A DNA stretch of 64,000 bases. It comes from Halobacterium jilantaiense. GTDB taxonomy: Archaea > Halobacteriota > Halobacteria > Halobacteriales > Halobacteriaceae. Positions 26,457 to 35,673 of the stretch are shown one piece after another. Numbering within the stretch: the first letter of the stretch is position 1; the number at the start of each line of letters is the position of its first letter. Made by a program: the position numbers and the translations under genes. The stretch spans positions 1,302,001 to 1,366,000 of the forward strand of contig NZ_FOJA01000001.1 in NCBI RefSeq assembly GCF_900110535.1, read 5' to 3'. Below the pieces are notes generated by a model that searched no databases, was not told the DNA's origin, and was given only the letters and a program-made list of their open reading frames with translations.

Positions 26457-26514
26457 CCCGGGTACCCACCAGTATCTCTTTACAGCGGCTCGCAGAACGA
26501 CGAACCACGCCGGG

Positions 26515-26859
26515 ATGGAGAAAGCACTCTGGTACCTGCTGGCGGGGACGCGGGGCGGCGCGAACCGCGCCCGCATCATCCGTCTGCTCGACGAGCGCCC
26601 GCGGAACGCGAACCAGCTCGCCGACAGCCTCGACGTCTACTACAACACCGTCCGCCACCACCTCGACATGCTGAGCGACCACGGCGTCGTCGAGGCCGGC
26701 GGGGAGGACTACGGGGAGCTGTACTTCCTCACGGACCGCTTCGAGCACAACCGCGAGGCGTTCGAGCGCATCACGGACCAGGCCGACCTCGACACCGGCA
26801 GCGGCGACGCGACCGACCGCGACGACACGACAGACTGCGACACGGAGACACCGAACTGA
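26515..26859 (+). CDS. ArsR-type winged-helix regulator
   Basis: Protein of 114 residues. Residues about 8-75 form a winged helix (ANRARIIRLLDERPRNANQLADSL, then NTVRHHLDMLSDHGVVEAGG). The C-terminal 25 residues are acidic low complexity and probably disordered. The following small membrane gene starts one base after its stop, and this HTH plus three-helix membrane pair is a familiar haloarchaeal module. A CTTTACA TATA box lies at 26478-26484. It lacks obvious metal-binding cysteines. Its target is unknown; self-regulation of the pair is likely. Confidence 0.78.
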   Translation: MEKALWYLLAGTRGGANRARIIRLLDERPRNANQLADSLDVYYNTVRHHLDMLSDHGVVEAGGEDYGELYFLTDRFEHNREAFERITDQADLDTGSGDATDRDDTTDCDTETPN

Positions 26860-26860
26860 C

Positions 26861-27160
26861 ATGGCGAGCATGACCACGTATCTGACTGTCGCGACCGTCC
26901 TCTCCGGACTGAACATCCTGCTGCTGGTGCTGCTGGGGCGAGTGTGGGTGCGGAACTACCGGCAGTTCGGCACGCCGCTGACGCTCGGGCTGCTCGGATT
27001 CGCCGTCGTACTCGCCGTGGAGAATCTGGTGGCGCTGGCGTTCTTCTTCAGCATGGGGATGCTGTACGCGGACTCGGCGACGGCCCAGCTCGCGGTGCTC
27101 GCGATGCGCGGGCTGCAGTTCGTCGCGGTGCTGTTCCTGACCGTCGTCTCGATGCGGTGA
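26861..27160 (+). CDS. Small three-helix membrane protein paired with HTH regulator
   Basis: Protein of 99 residues with three hydrophobic segments (residues about 8-27, 39-65 and 72-96). The short polar loop RVWVRNYRQFGTP joins helices one and two. It starts one base after the HTH gene and must be co-expressed with it. Such pairs may act as a membrane sensor with its regulator, but no sensory residue is visible. The gene ends three bases before the stop of the convergent ligase gene. Confidence 0.72.
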   Translation: MASMTTYLTVATVLSGLNILLLVLLGRVWVRNYRQFGTPLTLGLLGFAVVLAVENLVALAFFFSMGMLYADSATAQLAVLAMRGLQFVAVLFLTVVSMR

Positions 27161-27163
27161 CGC

Positions 27164-28774
27164 CTACCCCTGTCCGACCATCGAGTCCTCGTCCTCGAAC
27201 TCCTGTTCGCGGAGTTCGTACTTCTGGACTTTCCCGGTGGCCGTCGTCGGGAGGTCCGAGACGAACTCGACGCGGCGGACGGCCTTGTAGGACGCGAGGT
27301 GCTCTCGCGTGAAGTCGACGAGGTCGGTCTTCGTCACACCGGGGTTCTCGGGGTCGCCGGAGTCGGGGACGACGAAGGCCTTCGGCGTCTCACCCCAGTC
27401 CTCGTGCGGCGACGGGACGACCGCGACCTCGCCGACGGCGTCGTGTTCGAACAGCGCGTCCTCCAGTTCGATGGAGGAGATGTTCTCGCCGCCGGAGATG
27501 ATGATGTCCTTCTTGCGGTCCTGAATCGAGACGAAGCCGTGTTCGTCGACGACGGCGAAGTCGCCCATGTGGTAGTAGCCCTCCGCGCGTTCGGTGAACG
27601 CCTCCTCGGTGGCGTCGGGCTTGTTCCAGTACTCCTTCATCACCTGGTTGCCCGAGACGACGATTTCGCCGATGGTCTCGTCGTCCCACGGCACGTCCTC
27701 GCCGTCCTCGTCGACGACCCGGACCTCGGTGCCGAGGAAGCCGACGCCCTGCCGTTTCTTCAGCGAGTAGCGGTGCTCGTCGTCGAGCAGCCGCTCCGCC
27801 TCCGAGGTCGTGATGAGTGGGCCGGTCTCGGTGGCACCGTAGACGTGGACGAGGTCCCAGTCGAACTCCTCTTCGACGGTGCGGATGGTGGCCTCGGGCG
27901 GCGCGCTGCCCGCCGTCGCCGCCCGGACGTCGGCGTCGCCCGTGGTCGCGACGTCGTGGTCGTCGTAGTAGTTCTGGAGCATGTTCAGCACCGTCGGCGC
28001 GGCACAGAGGTAGGACACGTCCTCCTCGCGGACCGTCTCGAAGATTGACTCGGCGTCGACGCCGCGCGTGCAGACGTGGGTGCCGCCGGCCCCCGTGACC
28101 GCGTAGATGTGGCCCCAGCCGTTCACGTGGAACATCGGGAGCGTCCAGAGGTAGGTGTCGGTGTCCCGGACGTTCTGGTGGTAGGAGACGAGGAACGCGT
28201 GCAGCGTCTCGTTGCGGTGCGTGCGGCAGACGCCCTTCGGGTCGCCGGTCGTGCCGGAGGTGTAGTTGATGGTGACGACGTCGCTCTCGTCCATCTCGGG
28301 CCGGTCGTAGCTGTCGGGGTCGGCGTCGGACAGCAGGGCGTCGACGTCCTGCCAGTCGCCGTCGACGGCGTCGGCGTCGTTCGTGACGAACGTCTCGGTG
28401 GGCACCTCGTCCCGGACGGCTTCGACCTTCTCGGCGTACTCGTAGTCGGCGTAGATGGCCGAGACGCCGGCGTCGTTCAGGATGTACGCGAAGTCCTCGG
28501 GCGTCAGCCGGTAGTTCAGCGGCGTGTGGATGCCGCCGGCCTGCATCGTCCCGTAGGCGGCTTCGAGGTGGTAGTGCGTGTTCGGGTCGAGGACGGCGAC
28601 GCGGTCGCCCGGTGCGACGCCCGCCGACTGCAGGACCGCCGAGAAGCGGTCAGCGCGGTCGCCGAGGTCGCTGTACGTGTACCGCTCGCCGGTGGTCGCG
28701 ACGACGGCCGTCTCGTCGCCGTAGTACTTGCGAGCGCGGTCGAGGAAGTCCGTGACGAGGAGTTGGCGCTGCAT
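27164..28774 (-). CDS. AMP-forming acyl-CoA synthetase
   Basis: Enzyme of 536 residues that activates a carboxylic acid with ATP and CoA, probably a medium- or long-chain fatty acid. Motifs are complete: P-loop-like INYTSGTTGDPKGV, VYGATETGP, GYYHMGDFAVVDEHGF, DRKKDIIISGGENISS, and the catalytic lysine in TTATGKVQKYEL near the C-terminus. The sequence most resembles the fatty-acyl-CoA ligase branch (SSIELEDALFEHDAV). The ATG at 28774 (MQRQLLVTDFL) starts the conserved fold; upstream codons are not conserved in type. It is divergent from mutL. Confidence 0.88.
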   Translation of the reverse strand: MQRQLLVTDFLDRARKYYGDETAVVATTGERYTYSDLGDRADRFSAVLQSAGVAPGDRVAVLDPNTHYHLEAAYGTMQAGGIHTPLNYRLTPEDFAYILNDAGVSAIYADYEYAEKVEAVRDEVPTETFVTNDADAVDGDWQDVDALLSDADPDSYDRPEMDESDVVTINYTSGTTGDPKGVCRTHRNETLHAFLVSYHQNVRDTDTYLWTLPMFHVNGWGHIYAVTGAGGTHVCTRGVDAESIFETVREEDVSYLCAAPTVLNMLQNYYDDHDVATTGDADVRAATAGSAPPEATIRTVEEEFDWDLVHVYGATETGPLITTSEAERLLDDEHRYSLKKRQGVGFLGTEVRVVDEDGEDVPWDDETIGEIVVSGNQVMKEYWNKPDATEEAFTERAEGYYHMGDFAVVDEHGFVSIQDRKKDIIISGGENISSIELEDALFEHDAVGEVAVVPSPHEDWGETPKAFVVPDSGDPENPGVTKTDLVDFTREHLASYKAVRRVEFVSDLPTTATGKVQKYELREQEFEDEDSMVGQG

Positions 28775-28860
28775 CTCGCGGTAACGTTTACCGACGTTCG
28801 TGATATTCGTTCGGGTCGGTTCAACAACTGCCCGGCGCGCCGACGACGGAGCGGTCGGGG

Positions 28861-28870
28861 GATTGATACG
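28861..28870 (+). promoter_or_regulatory. TATA box for mutL
   Basis: GATTGATACG is centred about 30 bases before the ATG at 28896 and supports that start over upstream in-frame codons. Confidence 0.45.
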
Positions 28871-28895
28871 CGCGCCGCGCCTGCCGACGAGTGTA

Positions 28896-30884
28896 ATGAG
28901 CGGCGGCCACGTACGCGAACTGGACGAGGCGACTGTGGCCCAGATTGCGGCGGGCGAGGTCGTCGAGCGGCCCGCGAGCGTCGTGAAGGAACTCGTGGAG
29001 AACAGCCTCGACGCGGGCGCATCGAGCGTGGACGTGAGCGTCGAGTCCGGCGGCACGGAACGCATCGTGGTCGCCGACGACGGCCGCGGGATGACCGCCG
29101 ACGACCTCCAGGTGGCGGTCCGCCAGCACACGACGAGCAAGCTCGGTGACGCCGACGACCTCGACGCCGTCTCGACGCTCGGCTTCCGGGGCGAGGCGCT
29201 GTACACGGTCGGCTCCGTCTCCGAGATGACGGTGACGACGCGGCCCCGGGACGCCGGCGGCTCGGGCTCGCGCATCGTCGTCGACCACGGCGACGTGGGC
29301 GACGTGACGCCCGCGGGCCGACCCGCCGGGACGACCGTCGAAGTCGCGGACCTGTTCGGGGAGACGCCGGCGCGCCGGAAGTACCTCAAGCGCGCCGCGA
29401 CGGAGTTCGGGCACGTGAACCGGGCGGTCACGCGGTACGCGCTCGCGAACCCCGACGTGGCCGTCTCGCTGACCCACGACGGCCGCGAGGTGTTCGCGAC
29501 GACGGGCACCGGGGACGTGCGGGACGCCGCGCTCGCCGTCTACGGCCGCGAGGTCGCCCAGTCCCTGCGGGAGGTCGACGCCGAACCGAACACCGGGAGT
29601 GTCGAGCGCGTCCACGGCTACGTCTCCGACCCCGAGGTCACGCGCTCGACCCGCGAGTACCTCGCGACGTTCGTGAACGGGCGCGCCGTCACGGACACCG
29701 TGCTCCGAGAGGCAGTCCTCGACGGCTACGGCGGCCAGCTCGCCCCCGACCGCTACCCGTTCGCGGTGCTGTTCGTGGACTGCGAGGGCGTCGACGCGAA
29801 CGTCCACCCGCGCAAGCTCGAAGTCCGCTTCGAGGACGAGGCCGGCGTCAAATCTGCCGTCGAGTCCGCGGTCCGGGACGCGCTCCTGGACTCGGGGCTC
29901 GTGCGCTCGGGCGCGCCCCGCGGCGCGTCGAAGCCCGAGAACGCCGAGATTTCGCCAGAGCGGGAGACGGCGGACGACGACGAGCACGATACGACGCGAG
30001 TGAGTGACGGCGACGAGCAGACCGCGGAGCTGTCTGGAGCCATCAGCGAGTCCGCGAGTTCCGGGTTCAGAGCCAGCGAGAGCGCCGGGACGACCGGCAG
30101 CAGCGACCCGGCCACCGACGCGACGCGGTCCGGTTCGCCGCGACGGGAAGACTCGGAATCGGAGACCGAGTCGGAGACCCGCAGCTTCGACCCGCCGGCC
30201 GAGAACGCGCGGCTGACGGCGGACGCAGGGGGCGAGAAGCGCGACGACACCGACCCCGCACCCGAGCGCGACAGCCTCCCCGACCTGCGGGTGCTGGGCC
30301 AGCTCCACGACACCTACGTCGTCGCCGAGGCCGACGACGGCCTCGTCCTGATAGACCAGCACGCGGCCGACGAGCGCGTCCACTACGAGCGGTTGCAGGA
30401 CCGACTCGACGGTGCCTCGCAGGCGCTCGTCGCCCCCGTCGAACTCGAACTGACGGCGGGCGAGGCGGCGGTCTTCGAGTCGGCGCTCGACGGCCTGCGC
30501 GAACTCGGGTTCGACACCGACCTGTCCGGCCGGACCGCGGAAGTGACGGCCGTGCCGGCGGTTCTCTCGGACGTCCTCGACCCCGAACTGGCGCGGGACG
30601 TGCTCGCGGCGTTCCTGTCGGACGCGGGCGGCGACCCAGTGGGCGACGCCGCGGACGCGCTGCTCTCGGATTTGGCGTGTTCGCCGGCGATCAAGGGCAA
30701 CACGTCGCTGACGGAGGGGTCTATCGTGGGGTTGCTAGACGAGCTCGACGCCTGCGAGAACCCCTACGCGTGCCCGCACGGCCGGCCGACGGTCGTCGAG
30801 GTCGACGGCGACGAACTCGCCGAGCGCTTCGAGCGGGACTACCCCGGGCACGCGGGCCGCCGGCGCGAGGACGCGGGGAACTAA
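28896..30884 (+). CDS. mutL: DNA mismatch repair protein MutL with endonuclease motif
   Basis: Protein of 662 residues. The N-terminal GHKL ATPase is complete: ELVENSLDAGA, VADDGRGM and TSKLGDADDL followed by TLGFRGEAL. A long acidic Ser/Glu-rich linker occupies residues about 350-465. The C-terminal domain has DQHAADERVHYE beginning at D487, an exact match to the metal-binding endonuclease motif DQHA(X)2E(X)4E, plus CSPAIKGNTSL and ACPHGRPT as additional site elements. This is therefore the nicking type of MutL, consistent with the lack of MutH. It presumably serves either or both MutS proteins. kdgK follows 24 bases later. Confidence 0.95.
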   Translation: MSGGHVRELDEATVAQIAAGEVVERPASVVKELVENSLDAGASSVDVSVESGGTERIVVADDGRGMTADDLQVAVRQHTTSKLGDADDLDAVSTLGFRGEALYTVGSVSEMTVTTRPRDAGGSGSRIVVDHGDVGDVTPAGRPAGTTVEVADLFGETPARRKYLKRAATEFGHVNRAVTRYALANPDVAVSLTHDGREVFATTGTGDVRDAALAVYGREVAQSLREVDAEPNTGSVERVHGYVSDPEVTRSTREYLATFVNGRAVTDTVLREAVLDGYGGQLAPDRYPFAVLFVDCEGVDANVHPRKLEVRFEDEAGVKSAVESAVRDALLDSGLVRSGAPRGASKPENAEISPERETADDDEHDTTRVSDGDEQTAELSGAISESASSGFRASESAGTTGSSDPATDATRSGSPRREDSESETESETRSFDPPAENARLTADAGGEKRDDTDPAPERDSLPDLRVLGQLHDTYVVAEADDGLVLIDQHAADERVHYERLQDRLDGASQALVAPVELELTAGEAAVFESALDGLRELGFDTDLSGRTAEVTAVPAVLSDVLDPELARDVLAAFLSDAGGDPVGDAADALLSDLACSPAIKGNTSLTEGSIVGLLDELDACENPYACPHGRPTVVEVDGDELAERFERDYPGHAGRRREDAGN

Positions 30885-30908
30885 GCCACGGCGGGCGTAC
30901 GAGCGGGC

Positions 30909-31865
30909 ATGGACGTAGTGACGTTCGGGGAGACGATGCTGCGGCTGTCGCCGCCCGGCCACGAGCGCATCGAGCAGGCCGGCGAACTCGACGTGCGCGC
31001 GGCGGGCGCGGAGAGCAACGTCGCGGTGAACGCCGGCCGCCTCGGCGCGGAAACGGCGTGGCTGTCGAAGCTCCCGGAGTCGCCGCTCGGTCGCAAAGTC
31101 GCCGCGGCGCTGCGCGCGCAGGGCACGACCCCCGAGGTCGTCTGGAGCGACGACGGCGAGACCCGGCAGGGCCTCTACTTCCTCGAACAGGGCGGCGAGC
31201 CCCGCGGGACGAACGTCGTCTACGACCGCGCGGACGCCGCGGTGACGACGGCGACGGCCGACGAACTGGCGACGGAGTTCGTGGAGCGCGCCGGCTACCT
31301 CCACACGTCGGGCATCACGCCCGCGCTCTCCGAGACCCTCGAAGCGACGACCGCGGACCTGCTCGAACTGGCCCAGGAGACGGGGACGACCGCCACGTTC
31401 GACGTGAACTACCGGAGCAAGCTCTGGAACCCCGAGGACGCCCGGGCGACGCTGGAGGCGCTGTTCCCGGACGTGGACGTGCTGTTCGTCGCCGAGCGCG
31501 ACGCGAAGGAAGTCCTCGACCGCGAGGGTGACGCAGAGGCTGTCGCCCGGGGGCTCACCGACGAGTTCGCGTTCGGCACCGTCGTCGTCACGCGCGGCGA
31601 CGCGGGCGCGCTCGCGGTGCGGAACGACGACGTGTTCGAGCAGCCGACCGTCGAGACGGAGACCCACGACCCCATCGGGACGGGGGACGCGTTCGTCGGC
31701 GGCTACCTCGCCGCTCGCGTGGACGGCGGGAGCGTCGCGGACGCGCTGGAGTGGGGCGCTGCGACTGCCGCGCTGAAACGAACCGTCCCGGGGGACGTGG
31801 CGCTCGTCACGCGCGAGGAGGTCGAGGCGGTGCTGGCGGAGAACGACTCGGGCATCGACCGGTAG
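30909..31865 (+). CDS. kdgK: 2-keto-3-deoxygluconate kinase
   Basis: PfkB-family kinase of 318 residues. The N-terminus [23 protein letters not shown] and the [16 protein letters not shown] signature are typical of KDG kinases. Substrate contacts [10 protein letters not shown] and DVNYRSKLW follow, and the catalytic signature is [11 protein letters not shown] near residue 258. It phosphorylates 2-keto-3-deoxygluconate (and perhaps the galactonate analogue) in the semi-phosphorylative Entner-Doudoroff route used by haloarchaea for glucose. It follows mutL closely, probably by read-through rather than function. The oxidative pentose phosphate enzyme azf is 31 kb away. Confidence 0.86.
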   Translation: MDVVTFGETMLRLSPPGHERIEQAGELDVRAAGAESNVAVNAGRLGAETAWLSKLPESPLGRKVAAALRAQGTTPEVVWSDDGETRQGLYFLEQGGEPRGTNVVYDRADAAVTTATADELATEFVERAGYLHTSGITPALSETLEATTADLLELAQETGTTATFDVNYRSKLWNPEDARATLEALFPDVDVLFVAERDAKEVLDREGDAEAVARGLTDEFAFGTVVVTRGDAGALAVRNDDVFEQPTVETETHDPIGTGDAFVGGYLAARVDGGSVADALEWGAATAALKRTVPGDVALVTREEVEAVLAENDSGIDR

Positions 31866-31881
31866 GTGTGGGTCGCCGCGG

Positions 31882-33507
31882 CTAGAAGCCCTGCGCGTTC
31901 CCGTCCTTCCGCGGTTCGGTGGCCGCGGAGAGCGTGCCGTTGTCGTTCCGGACAATCTGCGCGCCGCCGAACAGCTCGGACGTGAGCGTGCGGACGTCGT
32001 GTTCCTTGCGGACGAGTTTCGCGGCGACGTGCGAGTCGAAGTGCGGTTCGAGGGCGAGTTCGCCGTCCTCCCGGTAGCGCCAGCGCGGCCGGTCGAGGGC
32101 GGCCTGCAGCGGGAGGTCGTAGTCGACGATGTTCGAAATCACCTGCGTGTGACCCTGGGGCTGCATGTAGCCGCCCATCACGCCGAACGCCGCCCAGTCG
32201 TCCTCGTCGAAGCGCGCGAGCGCCGGAATCAGGGTGTGGAACGGGCGCTTGCCCGGTTCGAGGCGGTTCGGGTCCTCGCGGTCCAGCGAGAACGACGCGC
32301 CGCGGTTCTGCAGGGCGATGCCGGTGTCGCCGGCGACCAGCCCGGAGCCGAAGCCCGCGAACCGGGAGTTGATGAAGGAGACGAGGTTGCCCTCGTCGTC
32401 GGCGACACAGAGCAGGACGGTGTCGGCGTCCTCGGCGTCGCCCGCGTTCGGGACGCCGAAGGAGACCTCGGTGTTGTTCGTCTCCCCGACGTGCTCGGCG
32501 CGCTTGGCTGCCCAGTTCTTCGAGCCGAGCGGCGGGTGGTCCTCGAACTCGGGGTCGGTGATGTAGTGGTGGCCGTCCTCGAAGGCGAGTTTCATCGCCT
32601 CCGCGAAGTAGTGGACGCGCTCGGGGGAGCCGATGGGGTGGTCGCCGGCACCGAGTTCCTCGGCGATGTTGAGCGCTTCGAGCGCGACGAGGCCCTGGTT
32701 GTTCGGCGGGAGTTCGAAGACCTCCGCGCCGTTGTACGTCGTGGAGACGGGGTCCGGCCACTCCACCTCGAAGTCCGCGAGGTCGTCGACGGTGAGGAAG
32801 CCGCCGCGGGACTGGACCTCGTCGGCGATTGCGTGAGCGATGTCGCCCTCGTAGACGACGTCCGCGCCCTCCTCGGCGATGCGGCGCAGCGACTCGCCGA
32901 GCTTCGGGAGCGTGACGGTCTGGCCGACGTCCGGGCTCTCGCCGTCGAAGAGGTAGGCGTCGCGGGCGTTGTCGTGCTCGAACAGCTCCTCGCCGTAGTC
33001 CCACGCCGAGGCGATGCCCTCGGAGACCGGGTAGCCCTGAGTGGCGTACCGGATGGCGGGCTGGAGGAGTTCGGAGAGGTCTTTCTCGCCGAAGCGCTCG
33101 GCGGTCGCCTCCCAGCCGCGGGCGGTGCCGGGGACGGTGACGGTCTGCGGGCCCGTCATCGGCATCTCGGCGTCCTCGGGGTCGACGTCCTGCTCGTCGG
33201 CGAGCGCCTCGCTGACGGTCTCGATGGTGGCGTCGGCGGGCGCGTGTCCGCAGGACCGCATCGCGCCGACCTCGCCGTCGGCAGTCCGGTAGAGCGCGAA
33301 CACGTCGCCGCCCAGCCCCGTCGACGTGGGTTCGACGACGTTCAGCGCGGCGGCCGTCGCGACCGCGGCGTCGAAGGCGTTGCCGCCGTCCTCCAGAACT
33401 GAGACGCCGGTCTGTGCGGCGAGCGGCTGGCTGGTGGCGACGACGCCGCGCTGTCCGTAGACTGTCGAGCGGCGGGACGAGAACCGGTCGAGGTCCGGTG
33501 TCTGCAT
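31882..33507 (-). CDS. ggt: Gamma-glutamyltransferase family protein (YwrD-like)
   Basis: Ntn-hydrolase of 541 residues that would self-cleave into two chains. The N-terminal half has GVSVLEDGGNAFDAAVATAAALNVVEP and GLGGDVFALY. The expected nucleophile is the Thr in DADTVLLCVADDEGNLVSFINS, with GFGSGLVAGDTGIALQNRG next. In classical enzymes the Thr is followed by Thr-His; here it is Val-Leu, as in a divergent branch resembling YwrD, so true glutathione hydrolysis is uncertain. No signal peptide, unlike secreted bacterial enzymes. It is divergent from a DUF1028 gene, another Ntn-hydrolase-like protein. Confidence 0.85.
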   Translation of the reverse strand: MQTPDLDRFSSRRSTVYGQRGVVATSQPLAAQTGVSVLEDGGNAFDAAVATAAALNVVEPTSTGLGGDVFALYRTADGEVGAMRSCGHAPADATIETVSEALADEQDVDPEDAEMPMTGPQTVTVPGTARGWEATAERFGEKDLSELLQPAIRYATQGYPVSEGIASAWDYGEELFEHDNARDAYLFDGESPDVGQTVTLPKLGESLRRIAEEGADVVYEGDIAHAIADEVQSRGGFLTVDDLADFEVEWPDPVSTTYNGAEVFELPPNNQGLVALEALNIAEELGAGDHPIGSPERVHYFAEAMKLAFEDGHHYITDPEFEDHPPLGSKNWAAKRAEHVGETNNTEVSFGVPNAGDAEDADTVLLCVADDEGNLVSFINSRFAGFGSGLVAGDTGIALQNRGASFSLDREDPNRLEPGKRPFHTLIPALARFDEDDWAAFGVMGGYMQPQGHTQVISNIVDYDLPLQAALDRPRWRYREDGELALEPHFDSHVAAKLVRKEHDVRTLTSELFGGAQIVRNDNGTLSAATEPRKDGNAQGF

Positions 33508-33594
33508 GACACCACAGTGGGGGTAGCCCCGTGAAAAGACCGTACCGGATATGTCCGCGCGGGGTTCTTTGACACGGCCGGCACACCTCGGAGT

Positions 33595-34275
33595 ATGACG
33601 TTCTCACTGTGCGTTCGCGCGGAGACGCCCGACGGCCCGGCGTTCGGCGTCGGGGTCGCGACCGACGCGCCGGCCGTCGGCGCGCTCGCGCCCTACGTCA
33701 GCCACCGAGGCGCGGTCAGCACGCAGAGCTTCGTGAACGTGCGACTCGGCCGCAGGGGCGTCGAACTGCTTGACGACCTCGCGGTCTCGGACGCGCTCTC
33801 CGGGGTGCTCGCGCGGGACGACTACAGGTCGCTCCGACAGCTCCACGGCGTCGACGCGCGCGGAGACACGTACGCGTTCACGGGCGAGGACTGCGAGCCC
33901 TGGACCGGTCACGTCGTCCGGGACGACGAGGGCGTGACGGCCGCCGGGAACATGCTCGCGAACGGCGAGACGCTGGACGACACCGTGGAAGCGTTCCTCG
34001 GTTCCGCCGACGACGCGAGCAACGACCCGGTGCCGGACGCCGACCTGGTGCCGCGGCTGGTGGACGCGCTCGCGGCGGGCCGGGACGCCGGCGGCGACGG
34101 CCGCGGCCACACGTCGGCAGCGGTGAAAGTGAAGGCCCCGCAGGCGACGGCCTACCACGACCTCCGGGTGGACGAACACGAGACGCCCATCGAGGAACTG
34201 CGGCGGGTGTACGAGGCCGCCGAGGCCGCCAGCGACACCTTCACCGAGTCCAGGAAGTCCCGCATCTTCGACTGA
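33595..34275 (+). CDS. DUF1028 protein (Ntn-hydrolase-like)
   Basis: Protein of 226 residues with a single DUF1028 domain. Characteristic parts are MTFSLCVRAETPDGPAFGVGVATDAPAVGALAP (read in parts), AVSTQSFVNVRLGRRGVELL and VTAAGNMLANGETLDDTVEAF. Thr2 would become N-terminal after Met removal and could act as nucleophile as in other Ntn hydrolases; this is inference. Its divergent partner is gamma-glutamyltransferase, and these two families are frequently neighbours, suggesting a shared amide substrate. A TTCTTTGACA TATA box lies at the leaderless distance. Confidence 0.82.
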   Translation: MTFSLCVRAETPDGPAFGVGVATDAPAVGALAPYVSHRGAVSTQSFVNVRLGRRGVELLDDLAVSDALSGVLARDDYRSLRQLHGVDARGDTYAFTGEDCEPWTGHVVRDDEGVTAAGNMLANGETLDDTVEAFLGSADDASNDPVPDADLVPRLVDALAAGRDAGGDGRGHTSAAVKVKAPQATAYHDLRVDEHETPIEELRRVYEAAEAASDTFTESRKSRIFD

Positions 34276-34316
34276 GTCGACGGCCCAGTGGTCGTTCTCG
34301 CGAGGGGCGAGTCCGC

Positions 34317-35615
34317 TCAGTCGTCGGTGCCGGCGGGAGCGCGGTCTCCCGTACCCGACGGGTCCGAGTCGTCGTCGGGCGGCGCGGGTGCCTCCAGCAG
34401 GAGGGCGGCCGCACCGGCGAGGATGGCGAGCACGCCGCCGAGCAGGAAGGTGTTGTCCCAGCCCAGCGAGACGACGAACGCGCCCGTGACGGTGCCGCCG
34501 AAGACGCCGCCCCACATCTTCCCCGAGTACAGCAGCGCGTAGTTCGCGCTGGAGTGCTCTTCGCCGTAGTAGTCGCCGACGACGCTCGGGAACAGCGTGT
34601 ACTGGGGGCTCCAGAAGAACGTCGCGACGGCGACCGCTGCGACGAACGCCGCGCCCATGCCGTTGATGCCGAAGTAGACCACCGCGAACAGTCCGAGGCC
34701 GAGAATCGTGAACGCGGCCGCCATCGCGTTCGTGCGGGAGACGCGGTCGCTGACGCCGCCGAGGACGAGTCGGCCGACCCCGCCCGCCAGCGGCAGCAGG
34801 GTGGCGGCGGCGGTGGCGATGAGGCCGGCGAGCCCGAGCTGGTCGGCGTAGGAGACGATTTTCTCCGTGAGCATCAGGCCGGCCCCGGAGACGGCGACGA
34901 ACATGACGTACATGAGCCAGAACTGCCAGGTGCGGAGCATCTCCCGCCACGTGAACTGGGGGCCGACGTAGTCCGCGCTGTCGCCGTCCGAGCGCCAGCC
35001 CGCGGGCGGGTCACGGAGGACGAGCGCGCCGACGAGAACGACGGCGAAGATGAGTACACCGACGTTCTGGAGGACGTCGACGTACGCCTCTGCGGGGAGG
35101 TCCGGCCCGGTGTTCGCGCGGACGTACGGGACGAGCGCGGCGCTACCGCCGGCGAACGCCATCGTGCCGACGCCGGAGGTGAGCCCGCGGCGGTCCGGGA
35201 ACCACTTGAGCGCGGTGTTGACGGCGACGGTGTAGACGATGCCGACGCCGAGCGCGCCCAGCGAGTACGCGAGGTATATCTGCCAGACCGTCTGGGCGAC
35301 GGAGAGGCCAACGTAGCCGCCGCCGGCGAGGAACGCCGCGAGGACGGCCAGCCCGCGGGGGCCGTGGCGGTCGCGCCACCAGCCGACGGGGAACTGGCTG
35401 CCCGCCTGCACGATGACGAACAGCGTGAACACCGTCGAGAGCGCGGCGGCCTCGATGCCGAGTTGGCGCGCGACGGGGCCGCGGAGGCTGCTCCAGACGT
35501 ACTGGTAGGGGCCGACGACGGCCATCATGCCGGCCGCCGCCAGCACCAGCCACCACCGCGAGAAGCCGAGGTGGTCTCGTGCGCGCGCCGCGTGGTCGAC
35601 GTCCTCCTCGCTCAT
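34317..35615 (-). CDS. MFS transporter, oxalate/formate antiporter (OFA) type
   Basis: Major facilitator protein of 432 residues with twelve hydrophobic segments. OFA-like features are the N-terminal MMAVVGPYQYVWSSLRGPVARQLG, RHGPRGLAVLAAFLAGGGYVG in loop 2-3 and the ALKWFPDRRGLTSGVGTMAFAGG segment. The C-terminal tail is acidic. Substrate is probably a small carboxylate, but oxalate specificity cannot be claimed. It lies downstream of the DUF1028 gene on the opposite strand and may transport products of the GGT/DUF1028 pair. The upstream region has a direct repeat and a hairpin (35674-35727). Confidence 0.85.
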   Translation of the reverse strand: MSEEDVDHAARARDHLGFSRWWLVLAAAGMMAVVGPYQYVWSSLRGPVARQLGIEAAALSTVFTLFVIVQAGSQFPVGWWRDRHGPRGLAVLAAFLAGGGYVGLSVAQTVWQIYLAYSLGALGVGIVYTVAVNTALKWFPDRRGLTSGVGTMAFAGGSAALVPYVRANTGPDLPAEAYVDVLQNVGVLIFAVVLVGALVLRDPPAGWRSDGDSADYVGPQFTWREMLRTWQFWLMYVMFVAVSGAGLMLTEKIVSYADQLGLAGLIATAAATLLPLAGGVGRLVLGGVSDRVSRTNAMAAAFTILGLGLFAVVYFGINGMGAAFVAAVAVATFFWSPQYTLFPSVVGDYYGEEHSSANYALLYSGKMWGGVFGGTVTGAFVVSLGWDNTFLLGGVLAILAGAAALLLEAPAPPDDDSDPSGTGDRAPAGTDD

Positions 35616-35673
35616 CGGCGCTCACCGTCTCCGTGCATCAGTATCACTCCGACGTTGCGTGTCGCTCATACTG

